From: CAISGS01 sp044376615
GTDB taxonomy: Bacteria > Pseudomonadota > Alphaproteobacteria > Caulobacterales > Caulobacteraceae
Assembly (NCBI GenBank): GCA_044376615.1
Contig: JBILKO010000110.1
Coordinates: forward strand, 1-8,486
Reading direction: 5' to 3'
Length of the DNA: 8,486 nt
Program-made: the position numbers and the translations under genes
The notes under the pieces: generated by a model
The model's input: only the letters and a program-made list of their open reading frames with translations
What the model was told of the DNA's origin: nothing
Database searches by the model: none
Part shown: positions 1-6,660 of the stretch, in pieces
How positions within the stretch are numbered: position 1 is the stretch's first letter
Layout of the letters: each line of letters begins with the position of its first letter

Positions 1-236
1 AAAAACGCGGTCATCTCGCCCTCTTTCCTCGCGACCCGGCCAAGACGCTTGGACCAATTCAGGACCCGGTCAAAAGCACGACTCGCAGGCCTTTTAGCCC
101 ATGCTTTCCAAGGGTTCAAACATCCTTGAGCCTAAATATATAGTTTTTCGTCAACAAACGCCTATGGCGAATCCAGGCCTAAGGCAAACGCGGCAAACGG
201 TGCGAATATTCCTGGCGCGCCGCCCTCACTTGGTTG
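1..236. other. Left-edge intergenic DNA without a recognisable gene
   Basis: I see no coding region, RNA gene or convincing terminator in this stretch. It contains an AT-rich patch around 136-155 in otherwise GC-rich sequence. The heptamer GACCCGG occurs at 33-39 and 63-69, exactly 30 bp apart, each followed by C/T-CAA. These could belong to the control region or 3' flank of a gene beyond the left edge, but nothing shows which. Confidence 0.4.
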
Positions 237-265
237 TTGACAGCTTAGGGGCGCGGCCCTATCAA
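237..265 (+). promoter_or_regulatory. Housekeeping-type promoter of the tRNA-Asp gene
   Basis: A perfect -35 box TTGACA (237-242) is followed after 17 bp by TATCAA (260-265), which matches four of six positions of the -10 consensus. Transcription would begin near 272, about 33 nt before the mature tRNA. The bases just after the -10 box (266-272, CCGCGCC) form a GC-rich discriminator. In stable RNA promoters that feature goes with growth-rate and stringent control, so such control is an inference here. Confidence 0.7.
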
Positions 266-304
266 CCGCGCCTCACATAACCGTTGCCTAGCGCTTCGGT
301 CCAT

Positions 305-381
305 GCGGGTGTAGCTCAGTTGGTTAGAGCGTCGGCCTGTCACGCCGAAGGTCGCGGGTTCGAGTCCCGTCACTCGCGCCA
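305..381 (+). tRNA. tRNA-Asp (anticodon GTC)
   Basis: This is a 77-nt cloverleaf with the CCA end encoded (379-381). The acceptor stem GCGGGTG (305-311) pairs with CACTCGC (371-377) with one G-T wobble. The anticodon stem TCGGC/GCCGA (332-336 and 344-348) closes a seven-base loop with anticodon GTC at 339-341, which reads GAC and GAT. The discriminator base is G378, as expected for aspartate tRNAs. The T-arm holds the canonical GGTTCGAGTCC. The gene has its own promoter upstream. Just downstream, CCAC-TTTCCC (379-388) can pair with GGGAAA-T-GTGG (395-405). This hairpin includes the CCA end, lacks a T-tract and may be a processing or weak termination signal. Confidence 0.97.
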
Positions 382-428
382 CTTTCCCAAATGCGGGAAA
401 TGTGGCCCGAAATCACCTAAATCCTACC

Positions 429-1004
429 CTATTGAATGGCGGCAGCGGTCACGCGCGCTAGACGGCCAATGGCGGCGCGATAAGCGTCCTCGGTCCGCGT
501 TTCGTATTTGATGCCCGCTGCGGTCACAGACAAGAAGGCCGCAAATTCATGCGCGCCCCCGACGGGGCACAGGTCTGCACCGCCCTTCTCAAGACGCGCG
601 GCATGGACGACCAACAGTGCGATAAAGCCCTCATCCAACCGCTGCGCCTCGGTCGTCACAAGCTCGGTGTTGAGGCTAAGGAGTTCCGCGCCGTGCGGTG
701 TCGCGCGCATGATCGTGAAAAACGCAAGATCCTTGGCCAAGATGGTCGCTTCAAGGTTTTGATGAAGCGGGGCCTGGTCGATCCAGGCTTGCCCTGCCCG
801 GTCCAGCGCATCATCCACCAGCTGGGCCGCTAAGGCCTTAAACACCAAGCCCTTATCCTTGAAATGCAGATAGAGCGTGGCCCGCGCCATGCCGGCCTCG
901 CGCGCAATATCGGCCATGCTGGTGCGCTTAAACCCGTGCCTTGCGAACAGGATAAGGGCAGCCTCGAGAACGCGCCTTATATTTTTATCAGACAGAATAG
1001 ACAT
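429..1004 (-). CDS. TetR/AcrR-family transcriptional regulator
   Basis: The product is a predicted 191-residue, one-component repressor that would bind operator DNA as a dimer and be released by a small ligand. The N-terminal domain is clearly TetR-type. Residues 15-24 (AALILFARHG) lead into the helix-turn-helix, roughly residues 28-48, with TSMADIAREAGMA and then ATLYLHFKDK. The C-terminal ligand-binding half (about 60-191) is alanine- and leucine-rich and diverges as usual, so the inducer cannot be predicted. The length is typical of the family. The ATG (1002-1004) has a GGA about eight bases upstream. The gene is divergent from an SDR reductase gene, with 47 bp between the start codons. 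In this family that arrangement usually means the regulator controls itself and its neighbour, which is an inference. A 13-bp inverted repeat lies across its start codon. Confidence 0.92.
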   Translation of the reverse strand: MSILSDKNIRRVLEAALILFARHGFKRTSMADIAREAGMARATLYLHFKDKGLVFKALAAQLVDDALDRAGQAWIDQAPLHQNLEATILAKDLAFFTIMRATPHGAELLSLNTELVTTEAQRLDEGFIALLVVHAARLEKGGADLCPVGGAHEFAAFLSVTAAGIKYETRTEDAYRAAIGRLARVTAAAIQ

Positions 1005-1012
1005 AAAATGTC
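1000..1012. promoter_or_regulatory. 13-bp inverted repeat, candidate TetR operator
   Basis: GACAT-AAA-ATGTC is a perfect inverted repeat with five-base arms and a three-base centre. It covers the start codon of the TetR-family gene and contains TAAAAT (1004-1009), a five-of-six match to a -10 box for the rightward reductase gene, although no good -35 box stands 17 bp before it. Binding here would block both divergent genes. TetR-family operators are often 15-20 bp palindromes, so this one is slightly short. The assignment is an inference. Confidence 0.4.
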
Positions 1013-1051
1013 CAATATGCTCAAATCAGGTTCGAAACAAGGGAGACGATT

Positions 1052-2086
1052 ATGGCGCAACAGGGCACTATTCTAGTCAGCGGCGGATCTGGCTATGTGG
1101 CCAGCTTTTGCATTGGTCAGCTATTGAATGCGGGCTGGGCGGTCAATACCACGGTCCGAAGCCTGGCGCGCGAGCCGGAGGTGCGGGCCGCGATTGCTAA
1201 GCTTAGTCCCCATCTTGAGCGGCTTAAGGTCTTTGCCGCTGATCTCAATACCGATGACGGGTGGAGCGCGGCGGCGCAAGGTTGCGAAGGCGTCTTGCAT
1301 GTCGCCTCCCCCCTGCCCTTGGCCAACCCCAAGAGCGATGACGAATTGGTGCGCCCAGCGCGCGATGGCGCCTTATGGGTGCTCAAGGCGTCGCGGGATG
1401 CTGGTGCAAAGCGGGTGGTTATGACCTCGTCAACAGCAGCTGTCTGCTATGGCCGCGGTGGTCGTGATACTCCGTTTACGGAAACCGACTGGTCTGACCC
1501 TACCGACAAAAGCGACTCGTCGGCCTATGAGCGGTCAAAAATGATTGCTGAGCGGGCGGCCTGGGATTGGCTAAAAGCCGAAGGTGGCGCTTTGGAACTG
1601 GTGACTATCTGTCCCGGCGCGGTCTTGGGGCCAGTCTTGGGCCGCGACTATTCGGCTTCAATCGATATTGTCAAAAAGCTGCTGGACGGCTCCCTGCCCG
1701 GCCTGCCGCGCTTTGGCTGGCCGCTGGTCGATGTTCGAGATATTGCCGACCTGCATGTACGCGCCTTGAACGCACCAGACGCGGCCGGAAAGCGCTATAT
1801 AGGCGCCGGTCCATTCTTCTGGATGAGCGATATTGCCGATGTGCTGCGAGACGGCCTTGGCGCAACGGGCCGAAAGGTGCCAAAAATGAAGCTCGCCAAT
1901 ATGATGATCCGCGTGATTGCCCTGCTCGACCCCGTCGTCAAGGAGCGCCTATTTGAGTTGGACAAGCACAGGCCAGCCTCGTCGCAGCGGGCGATAGACG
2001 AGCTTGGCTGGAGTCCCAGATCCAATGCCGAAGCCATCCTCGACACGGCCAAGAGCCTGCTCGAAAAGGGCCTAGTTAAGGCCTGA
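1052..2086 (+). CDS. NAD(P)-dependent extended SDR / aldehyde (DFR-like) reductase
   Basis: The 344-residue product is a predicted cytosolic oxidoreductase of the extended short-chain dehydrogenase/reductase superfamily. It resembles the dihydroflavonol-reductase-like (AR/DFR) aldehyde or ketone reductases. The Rossmann dinucleotide loop is GGSGYVAS (residues 11-18), and Arg37 in TTVRS after beta-2 suggests NADPH preference. HVASPLP (83-89) follows beta-4. The active site is complete, with the serine region VVMTSSTAAV (122-131) and the YxxxK pair Tyr159/Lys163. ICPGAVLGP (186-194) is the usual substrate-loop segment. No signal peptide or membrane span is evident, and the length is normal for the family. 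The ATG has GGGAG six bases upstream (1041-1045). The divergent TetR-family gene suggests induction by the substrate or a related toxic carbonyl compound. The exact substrate cannot be read from sequence. Confidence 0.9.
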   Translation: MAQQGTILVSGGSGYVASFCIGQLLNAGWAVNTTVRSLAREPEVRAAIAKLSPHLERLKVFAADLNTDDGWSAAAQGCEGVLHVASPLPLANPKSDDELVRPARDGALWVLKASRDAGAKRVVMTSSTAAVCYGRGGRDTPFTETDWSDPTDKSDSSAYERSKMIAERAAWDWLKAEGGALELVTICPGAVLGPVLGRDYSASIDIVKKLLDGSLPGLPRFGWPLVDVRDIADLHVRALNAPDAAGKRYIGAGPFFWMSDIADVLRDGLGATGRKVPKMKLANMMIRVIALLDPVVKERLFELDKHRPASSQRAIDELGWSPRSNAEAILDTAKSLLEKGLVKA

Positions 2087-2120
2087 CCTGCCTTGGGTGA
2101 TTTGAACAATGGCTTGCCGA

Positions 2121-2143
2121 GCCGAAGCTCGCAGAGCGAAGGC
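2121..2143 (-). terminator. Hairpin in the 3' trailer of tRNA-Val, possible terminator
   Basis: Immediately after the CCA end of tRNA-Val, the minus strand reads GCC-TTC-GCTC-TGC-GAGC-TTC-GGC. This forms two short perfect stems separated by a symmetric TTC/TTC internal loop. No T-tract follows, so it would be a weak intrinsic terminator or a trailer-processing structure. It also lies 35-57 bp downstream of the convergent reductase gene, in whose transcript the internal loop would be GAA/GAA. Confidence 0.35.
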
Positions 2144-2220
2144 TGGTGGGCGGCGAGGGATTCGAACCCCCGACCCCCTCGGTGTAAACGAGGTGCTCTA
2201 ACCAGCTGAGCTAGCCGCCC
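2144..2220 (-). tRNA. tRNA-Val (anticodon TAC)
   Basis: This is a 77-nt tRNA on the minus strand with an encoded CCA end (2144-2146). The acceptor stem GGGCGGC (2220-2214) pairs perfectly with GCCGCCC (2154-2148), and the discriminator is A. The D-arm reads TAGCTCAGCTGGTTAGAGCA. The anticodon stem CCTCG/CGAGG closes the loop TTTACAC, placing anticodon TAC at 2186-2184, which reads GTA and GTG. The T-arm has the canonical GGTTCGAATCC. Only 23 bp separate the 5' end from the HU terminator hairpin and its T-tract, and I see no fitting promoter. The gene may depend on read-through from HU or on a promoter overlapping the terminator. A 12-bp palindrome, CCGATCGATCGG (2219-2230), straddles its 5' boundary. 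Confidence 0.97.
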
Positions 2221-2243
2221 GATCGATCGGTCTTTTAGACATG

Positions 2244-2272
2244 AAAAAGGGCGAGCGCCAGTGCGCCCGCCC
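2244..2272 (-). terminator. Rho-independent terminator of the HU gene
   Basis: On the minus strand a ten-pair stem (GGGCGGGCGC with GCGCTCGCCC, one G-T wobble) closes a four-base ACTG loop and is followed directly by five T residues (2248-2244). It lies 24 bp after the HU stop codon. The other flank (TTTT at 2275-2278 on the plus strand) could give weak termination in the opposite direction. Confidence 0.88.
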
Positions 2273-2296
2273 CCTTTTAGGCGATTTCTTATCGTC

Positions 2297-2569
2297 CTAG
2301 TTCAGAGCCGTCTTCAGGCCTTCACCTACGCGGAAACGGGCCGTCTTTGACGCCGCCCGTTGTACGGTTTCACCCGTGCGCGGATTGCGCGCCGTACCGG
2401 CTGCCCGGTCTACCGGCAAAAAGGTTCCAAACCCTACAAGCCGAACATCGTCACCAGCCTTAAGCGTTTCGGTTACAGTTTCCAGAAACCCTTCCAGGGC
2501 GTCCTTAGCCTGGACCTTGGTCAGTCCAGCCTTTTCTGCGATTGCAGCCACTAAATCGGCCTTAGTCAT
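2297..2569 (-). CDS. hup: HU-type nucleoid DNA-binding protein
   Basis: The product is a 90-residue HU/IHF-family histone-like protein that binds and bends DNA as a dimer, helping to compact the nucleoid and assist replication, repair and recombination. MTKADLVAAIAEKAGLTK at the N-terminus is the family's first helix pair. GFGTF (residues 46-50) is the saddle signature. RNPRTGE (61-67) is the tip of the beta arm, with Pro63 as the intercalating proline. The C-terminus ends in the usual basic helix. The length is exactly that of HU. The start is the internal ATG at 2567-2569, preceded at about five bases by GGGAGA; an in-frame ATG at 2615-2617 would add 16 residues foreign to the family. HU is preferred over IHF by overall sequence. 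It lies downstream of lon in the same direction but has its own promoter and terminator. Confidence 0.95.
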   Translation of the reverse strand: MTKADLVAAIAEKAGLTKVQAKDALEGFLETVTETLKAGDDVRLVGFGTFLPVDRAAGTARNPRTGETVQRAASKTARFRVGEGLKTALN

Positions 2570-2628
2570 TTGGTTCTCCCAACACGTTATGCGACGACGA
2601 CTCGTAAACGCCACCATCCGCTAGCCAG

Positions 2629-2658
2629 ATTATGGCCGCTTGCGGTTGCCGCCGTCAA
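2629..2658 (-). promoter_or_regulatory. Putative promoter of the HU gene
   Basis: On the minus strand TTGACG (2658-2653) and CATAAT (2634-2629) are separated by 18 bp, each matching five of six sigma-70-type consensus positions. Transcription would begin near 2622, giving a leader of about 50 nt. No clear intrinsic terminator separates lon from this promoter, so some HU mRNA could also arise by read-through from lon. Confidence 0.55.
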
Positions 2659-2714
2659 ACCATGGCAACACAAGAAAGCCCTGCTTACCCAACTTATTGT
2701 TGATAACCTGGGTT

Positions 2715-5114
2715 TTAGTGCGTGATTATCGGGTCCTGGTCGCCGTCCTCAACCTTGGCGGTCGTTAAGTCCGAATCGTCCGCCTCAGTCCATTCGATGG
2801 GGGTTAGTGGCCGAACCAGGGCTCTGGCTAAGACCTGATCGACCGTACTAACCGGAACGATCTCAAGTCCGGCCTTCACATTGTCTGGAATATCGGCCAG
2901 ATCCTTGACGTTTTCCTCTGGGATCAAGACGGTCTTGATGCCCGAGCGCAGGGCCGCCAGCAGCTTTTCCTTCAAGCCGCCAATGGCCAAGACCCGGCCG
3001 CGCAAGGTGATCTCACCGGTCATGGCCAGGTCCTTATGGGCTGGAACGCCGGTCAAGACCGAGACAATGGCAACGGCCATGCCGACTCCCGCAGAGGGCC
3101 CGTCCTTGGGGGTTGCCCCTTCGGGTACGTGAAGGTGAACATCGGTGCGTTCAAACAAGGTTGGCTTGATGCCAAATTCCGCAGCCCGCGATCGGACATA
3201 GGAATTGGCGGCCGAGATCGATTCCTTCATCACCTCTTTGAGATTGCCGGTAATGCTCATCCGGCCCTTGCCGGGCATGCGGACGGCCTCAATGGTCAGG
3301 ATGTCACCGCCAAATTCAGTCCAGGCCAGACCCGTCACCATGCCGACCAGGTCCTCAGCATCGGTTTCACCATAGCGATAGCGCTTAACACCGGCATATT
3401 TGGCCAGGCGATCAGTATCGATGGTGATAGCGACCAGTTTTTCGCGCTCAAGATCGCGAACGGTCTTGCGCGCCAGATTGGCCAGTTCCCGCTCTAGCGA
3501 CCGCACACCGGCCTCACGCGTGTAATAGCGGATCAGGTCACGAATGGCCTCATCTGGCACGATCCATTCCCCGTCCTTGAGGCCGTGGTTCTTGGCGAGC
3601 TTAGACAAGAGGTGCCGCTTGGCGATCTCGACCTTTTCATCCTCGGTATAGCCAGGGATACGGATAATCTCCATCCGGTCCAGCAAGGGCTGGGGCATGT
3701 TCAGGCTATTGGAGGTCGTGACGAACATGACCTGGGACAGATCATAATCGACTTCGAGATAGTGGTCAGCAAACGTGCTGTTTTGTTCGGGGTCCAGCAC
3801 CTCAAGCAAGGCCGAGGACGGATCGCCGCGCCAGTCCGCACCAAGCTTGTCGATCTCATCAAGCAGGAAGAAGGGATCGGTGGCCTTGGCCTTTTTCATG
3901 GCCTGGATGACCTTGCCTGGCATTGAGCCGATATAGGTGCGGCGGTGACCGCGAATTTCGGCCTCATCACGCATACCCCCGAGCGAAAGGCGAACAAATT
4001 CGCGACTGGTCGCCTTGGCAATCGAACGGCCCAGCGAGGTCTTACCCACGCCCGGAGGTCCAACCAGGCAAAGGATCGGGCCATTTAGCGAATTGGTGCG
4101 AGCCTGGACGGCGAGGTATTCAAGGATACGCTCCTTGACCTTTTCCAAGCCATAATGGTCTTCGTCGAGAATGCGCTCGGCCGCGAGCACATCAATGGCC
4201 TTAGACTTGGCCTTGCCCCAAGGCAGGGACAAGATCCAGTCGAGATAGTTGCGCACGACCGTGCTCTCGGCCGACATAGGGCTCATATTGCGTAGCTTTT
4301 TAAGCTCTGCGTCAGCCTTGGTCCGCGCCTCTTTGGAAAGCTTGGTCTTTTTGATGCGCGTTTCGAGTTCTAGCAGCTCATCGCGCGCGTCATCTTGTTC
4401 GCCCAATTCGCGCTGAATGGCCTTCATCTGCTCGTTCAGATAATATTCGCGCTGGGTCTTTTCCATCTGGCGCTTGACGCGGCTACGGATCTTTTTCTCG
4501 ACCTGCAGGACGCTGATTTCGCCCTCCATCAAGGCAAAGACCTTTTCGAGGCGCTTTACGACGCTAATGATCTCTAGCAATTGCTGCTTATCAGGAATCT
4601 TGACTGAGAGGTGAGCTGCGATTGAGTCCGCCAGCTTGCCTGGCTCACCAATCTGAGGGATGGCCGCGAGAGCTTCGGGCGGGATCTTTTTGTTCAGCTT
4701 CACATAGTTTTCGAACTGATCGACCACGGCTCGCGACAGGGCCTCGGCCTCCTCAGCCTCCCCACCCTCATCAGCAATGATCGCGATCTTGGCTTCGAAA
4801 TAGTCGGCCTGGTCTGTAAAGACCTCAATCTGGGCCCGCGACTTGCCTTCAACCAGGACCTTGACCGTGCCGTCGGGCAATTTGAGCAATTGCAGAACTG
4901 TCGCCACGACTCCGACCTCATAAATGGCCGAGGGCGCAGGATCGTCATCGCCGGAATTTTTCTGGGTTGCGAGCAAGATCTGCTTATCACCGCGCATCAC
5001 CTCTTCAAGGGCGCGGACAGACTTTTCCCGTCCGACAAACAATGGAACAACCATGTGCGGAAACACAACAATATCGCGCAAAGGCAGGATAGGAAGGACC
5101 ATAGACTCTGACAT
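2715..5114 (-). CDS. lon: ATP-dependent endopeptidase Lon (LonA type)
   Basis: The 799-residue protein is a cytosolic LonA protease. As a hexamer it unfolds and degrades misfolded and specific regulatory proteins; in Caulobacter its known substrates include DnaA, CcrM and SciP. The N-terminal substrate-binding domain begins LPILPLRDIVVFPHMVVPL (residues 7-25) and is followed by a helical coiled-coil region (about 190-275). The AAA+ module has Walker A GPPGVGKT (352-359), Walker B FFLLDEID (415-422) and sensor-1 Asn469 in TTSN. The protease domain has the Ser-Lys dyad Ser674 in DGPSAG and Lys717 in GGLKEK, spaced 43 residues as in E. coli (S679/K722). A polar, acidic tail of about 25 residues (775-799) follows the conserved domain. 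The ATG (5112-5114) is preceded by AGGAAG at eight bases. A heat-shock-type promoter lies upstream. All key residues are intact. Confidence 0.98.
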   Translation of the reverse strand: MSESMVLPILPLRDIVVFPHMVVPLFVGREKSVRALEEVMRGDKQILLATQKNSGDDDPAPSAIYEVGVVATVLQLLKLPDGTVKVLVEGKSRAQIEVFTDQADYFEAKIAIIADEGGEAEEAEALSRAVVDQFENYVKLNKKIPPEALAAIPQIGEPGKLADSIAAHLSVKIPDKQQLLEIISVVKRLEKVFALMEGEISVLQVEKKIRSRVKRQMEKTQREYYLNEQMKAIQRELGEQDDARDELLELETRIKKTKLSKEARTKADAELKKLRNMSPMSAESTVVRNYLDWILSLPWGKAKSKAIDVLAAERILDEDHYGLEKVKERILEYLAVQARTNSLNGPILCLVGPPGVGKTSLGRSIAKATSREFVRLSLGGMRDEAEIRGHRRTYIGSMPGKVIQAMKKAKATDPFFLLDEIDKLGADWRGDPSSALLEVLDPEQNSTFADHYLEVDYDLSQVMFVTTSNSLNMPQPLLDRMEIIRIPGYTEDEKVEIAKRHLLSKLAKNHGLKDGEWIVPDEAIRDLIRYYTREAGVRSLERELANLARKTVRDLEREKLVAITIDTDRLAKYAGVKRYRYGETDAEDLVGMVTGLAWTEFGGDILTIEAVRMPGKGRMSITGNLKEVMKESISAANSYVRSRAAEFGIKPTLFERTDVHLHVPEGATPKDGPSAGVGMAVAIVSVLTGVPAHKDLAMTGEITLRGRVLAIGGLKEKLLAALRSGIKTVLIPEENVKDLADIPDNVKAGLEIVPVSTVDQVLARALVRPLTPIEWTEADDSDLTTAKVEDGDQDPIITH

Positions 5115-5128
5115 TACATCTGCTTCCT

Positions 5129-5159
5129 GACCGGTTTGGTTAGTAAATCGACCGGTCGA
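5129..5159. repeat. Paired GACCGGT repeats in the lon leader
   Basis: GACCGGT occurs at 5129-5135 and again at 5150-5156, exactly 21 bp apart, about two helical turns. The core ACCGGT is itself palindromic. The distal copy extends to a perfect 12-bp palindrome TCGACCGGTCGA (5148-5159). Both lie between the predicted lon promoter and its ribosome binding site. They could be a regulator's binding sites or RNA structure in the leader. I do not recognise the protein. Confidence 0.45.
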
Positions 5160-5235
5160 ATAAGGGATCTGGGTCCTCAGTCCATGCTAGTCTGAAGACC
5201 GCGTCATTTCCGCTTTTTGAAAACGGCATAGTCCC

Positions 5236-5265
5236 TATGTGGCGGTTTTTTCGCGGCTTTCAAGC
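5236..5265 (-). promoter_or_regulatory. Sigma-32-like heat-shock promoter of lon
   Basis: On the minus strand CTTGAAA (5265-5259) is a perfect heat-shock -35 element. After 15 bp comes CCACATAG (5243-5236), matching five of the six bases of CCCCAT in the CCCCATnT -10 box. The predicted start near 5230 gives a leader of roughly 115 nt. TTGAAA with 17 bp to ACATAG could also serve the housekeeping sigma factor weakly. The -35 box sits inside a 14-bp palindrome. Heat induction is inferred from the motif and from the known behaviour of lon genes. Confidence 0.6.
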
Positions 5266-5315
5266 CGTTGTGCCAATCCATCCCCAGCTAAACGCCAACT
5301 GCCCCCAAAACGACA

Positions 5316-5349
5316 AGGCCCGCCGCAATGACATGATCGCGGCGGGCCT
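5316..5349 (-). terminator. Rho-independent terminator of clpX
   Basis: An 11-bp perfect stem, AGGCCCGCCGC with GCGGCGGGCCT, closes a 12-base loop. On the minus strand it is followed by a T-rich run containing TTTT (5310-5307). It begins 27 bp after the clpX stop codon and separates clpX from the lon promoter, supporting independent transcription. The T-tract is interrupted, so termination may be incomplete. Confidence 0.72.
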
Positions 5350-5376
5350 GATTGGCTTTAGAACAAGTCGACAGCC

Positions 5377-6642
5377 CTAGGAGGCCGCCCCCTGCTCGCC
5401 GCGTCGCTCGGAATAGATAACCAGGGGCTGGCCCTTGCCATCAATCACCTCAGCATTGACGACCACCTCCTCAACGCCCTGATAGGTGGGTAGTTCGAAC
5501 ATGGTCTCGAGCAAAATACCTTCGAGGATAGACCTAAGGCCACGAGCACCGGTCCGGCGCAGAATGGCGCGGCGGGCAATGGCGGCCAGGGCATCGTCGG
5601 TAAAGGTCAGGCCGATATTTTCCATGTCAAACAGGCGCTGGTACTGCTTGACCAGGGCGTTTTTGGGCTCGGTCAAGATCTTGACCAGGGCCGTCTCATC
5701 CAGGTCTTCAAGTGTCGCGATAACCGGCAGGCGGCCAATGAATTCCGGGATCAGGCCAAAGCGCTGAAGGTCATCAGGCTCAACCTGACGCAGGATTTCA
5801 CCGGTCCGGCGCTCTTCAGGGTCCTTAACCGTCGCGCCAAAGCCGATTGACGTGCCCTTGCCACGACCAGAAATAATCTTTTCCAGGCCCGAGAATGCGC
5901 CGCCGCAAATAAACAGGATATTGGTTGTATCAACCTGCAGGAATTCTTGCTGCGGATGCTTGCGCCCGCCCTGCGGCGGCACAGAGGCAACCGTGCCTTC
6001 CATGATTTTTAGCAGGGCCTGCTGGACCCCCTCGCCCGACACGTCGCGGGTGATGGAAGGATTGTCAGACTTGCGGCTGATCTTGTCGACCTCGTCAATA
6101 TAGACGATGCCGCGCTGGGCGCGCTCGACATTGTAGTCTGCGGCCTGGAGCAATTTCAGGATGATGTTTTCGACATCCTCACCGACATAGCCCGCCTCGG
6201 TCAGGGTCGTGGCATCGGCCATGGTGAAGGGCACATCAATAATGCGCGCCAAGGTCTGGGCAAGCAGAGTCTTACCCGAGCCCGTTGGGCCGACGAGCAA
6301 GATATTGGACTTGGCCAGCTCGACATCATTGTTCTTGGTGGCGTGGTTCAGGCGCTTATAGTGATTGTGCACAGCCACGGCCAAGACCTTCTTGGCATGG
6401 TCCTGACCGATCACATAATCGTCGAGAACTTCGCGAATCTCTTTTGGAGTCGGTACCCCGTCCTTGGATTTGACGAAGGAAATCTTGTGCTCTTCACGGA
6501 TGATATCCATGCACAGCTCGACGCATTCATCACAGATGAACACGGTTGGCCCGGCAATGAGTTTACGAACCTCATGCTGGCTTTTTCCACAAAAAGAGCA
6601 GTAAAGCGTGCTCTTGGCGTCGCCGCTGGCGGCTTTCGTCAT
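5377..6642 (-). CDS. clpX: ClpX, ATP-dependent unfoldase subunit of ClpXP
   Basis: The 421-residue AAA+ unfoldase forms a hexameric ring that recognises substrates, directly or through adaptors, unfolds them and feeds them into ClpP. In Caulobacter ClpXP drives cell-cycle proteolysis, including of CtrA. The N-terminal zinc-binding domain has Cys15, Cys18, Cys37 and Cys40. Walker A is GPTGSGKT (118-125), the pore-1 loop GYVG is at 151-154, and Walker B is IVYIDE (179-184). The pore RKH motif is Arg227-His229, the ClpP-docking IGF loop is 266-268, and sensor 2 is GARGLR (365-370). The start is placed at the ATG 6640-6642, giving MTKAASGDAKSTLYC as in Caulobacterales ClpX. An in-frame TTG at 6684 would add 14 unconserved residues. 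The ribosome binding site is weak (GAGTGAGA). The gene is complete and ends in its own terminator. Confidence 0.98.
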   Translation of the reverse strand: MTKAASGDAKSTLYCSFCGKSQHEVRKLIAGPTVFICDECVELCMDIIREEHKISFVKSKDGVPTPKEIREVLDDYVIGQDHAKKVLAVAVHNHYKRLNHATKNNDVELAKSNILLVGPTGSGKTLLAQTLARIIDVPFTMADATTLTEAGYVGEDVENIILKLLQAADYNVERAQRGIVYIDEVDKISRKSDNPSITRDVSGEGVQQALLKIMEGTVASVPPQGGRKHPQQEFLQVDTTNILFICGGAFSGLEKIISGRGKGTSIGFGATVKDPEERRTGEILRQVEPDDLQRFGLIPEFIGRLPVIATLEDLDETALVKILTEPKNALVKQYQRLFDMENIGLTFTDDALAAIARRAILRRTGARGLRSILEGILLETMFELPTYQGVEEVVVNAEVIDGKGQPLVIYSERRGEQGAAS

Positions 6643-6660
6643 GTTCGTTCTCACTCTACG

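Noticed and set aside
284..511. Open reading frame across the tRNA-Asp gene encoding a peptide with GVAQLVRASACHAEGRGFES
   Set aside because: This is a well-known artefact of translating a tRNA gene. The frame covers the tRNA and lies antisense to the TetR gene end.
2570..2617. Upstream ATG adding 16 residues to HU
   Set aside because: HU proteins begin at MTKADL-type sequences. The internal ATG has a good GGGAGA ribosome binding site and gives the standard 90 residues.
2688..2714. Inverted repeat ACCCA...TGGGT after the lon stop codon as a terminator
   Set aside because: The stem is short with an internal loop and no T-tract follows on the minus strand; too weak to call.
3036..3497. 153-codon plus-strand frame inside lon
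   Set aside because: It is wholly antisense to the conserved Lon protease domain, has no homology I recognise and no fitting initiation signals; it is a shadow of high-GC codon use.
5221..5252. Plus-strand hairpin followed by TTTTTT upstream of lon
   Set aside because: It resembles a rightward terminator, but the stem is broken by unequal bulges. No rightward transcript needs ending there, and the T-run is part of the lon promoter spacer.
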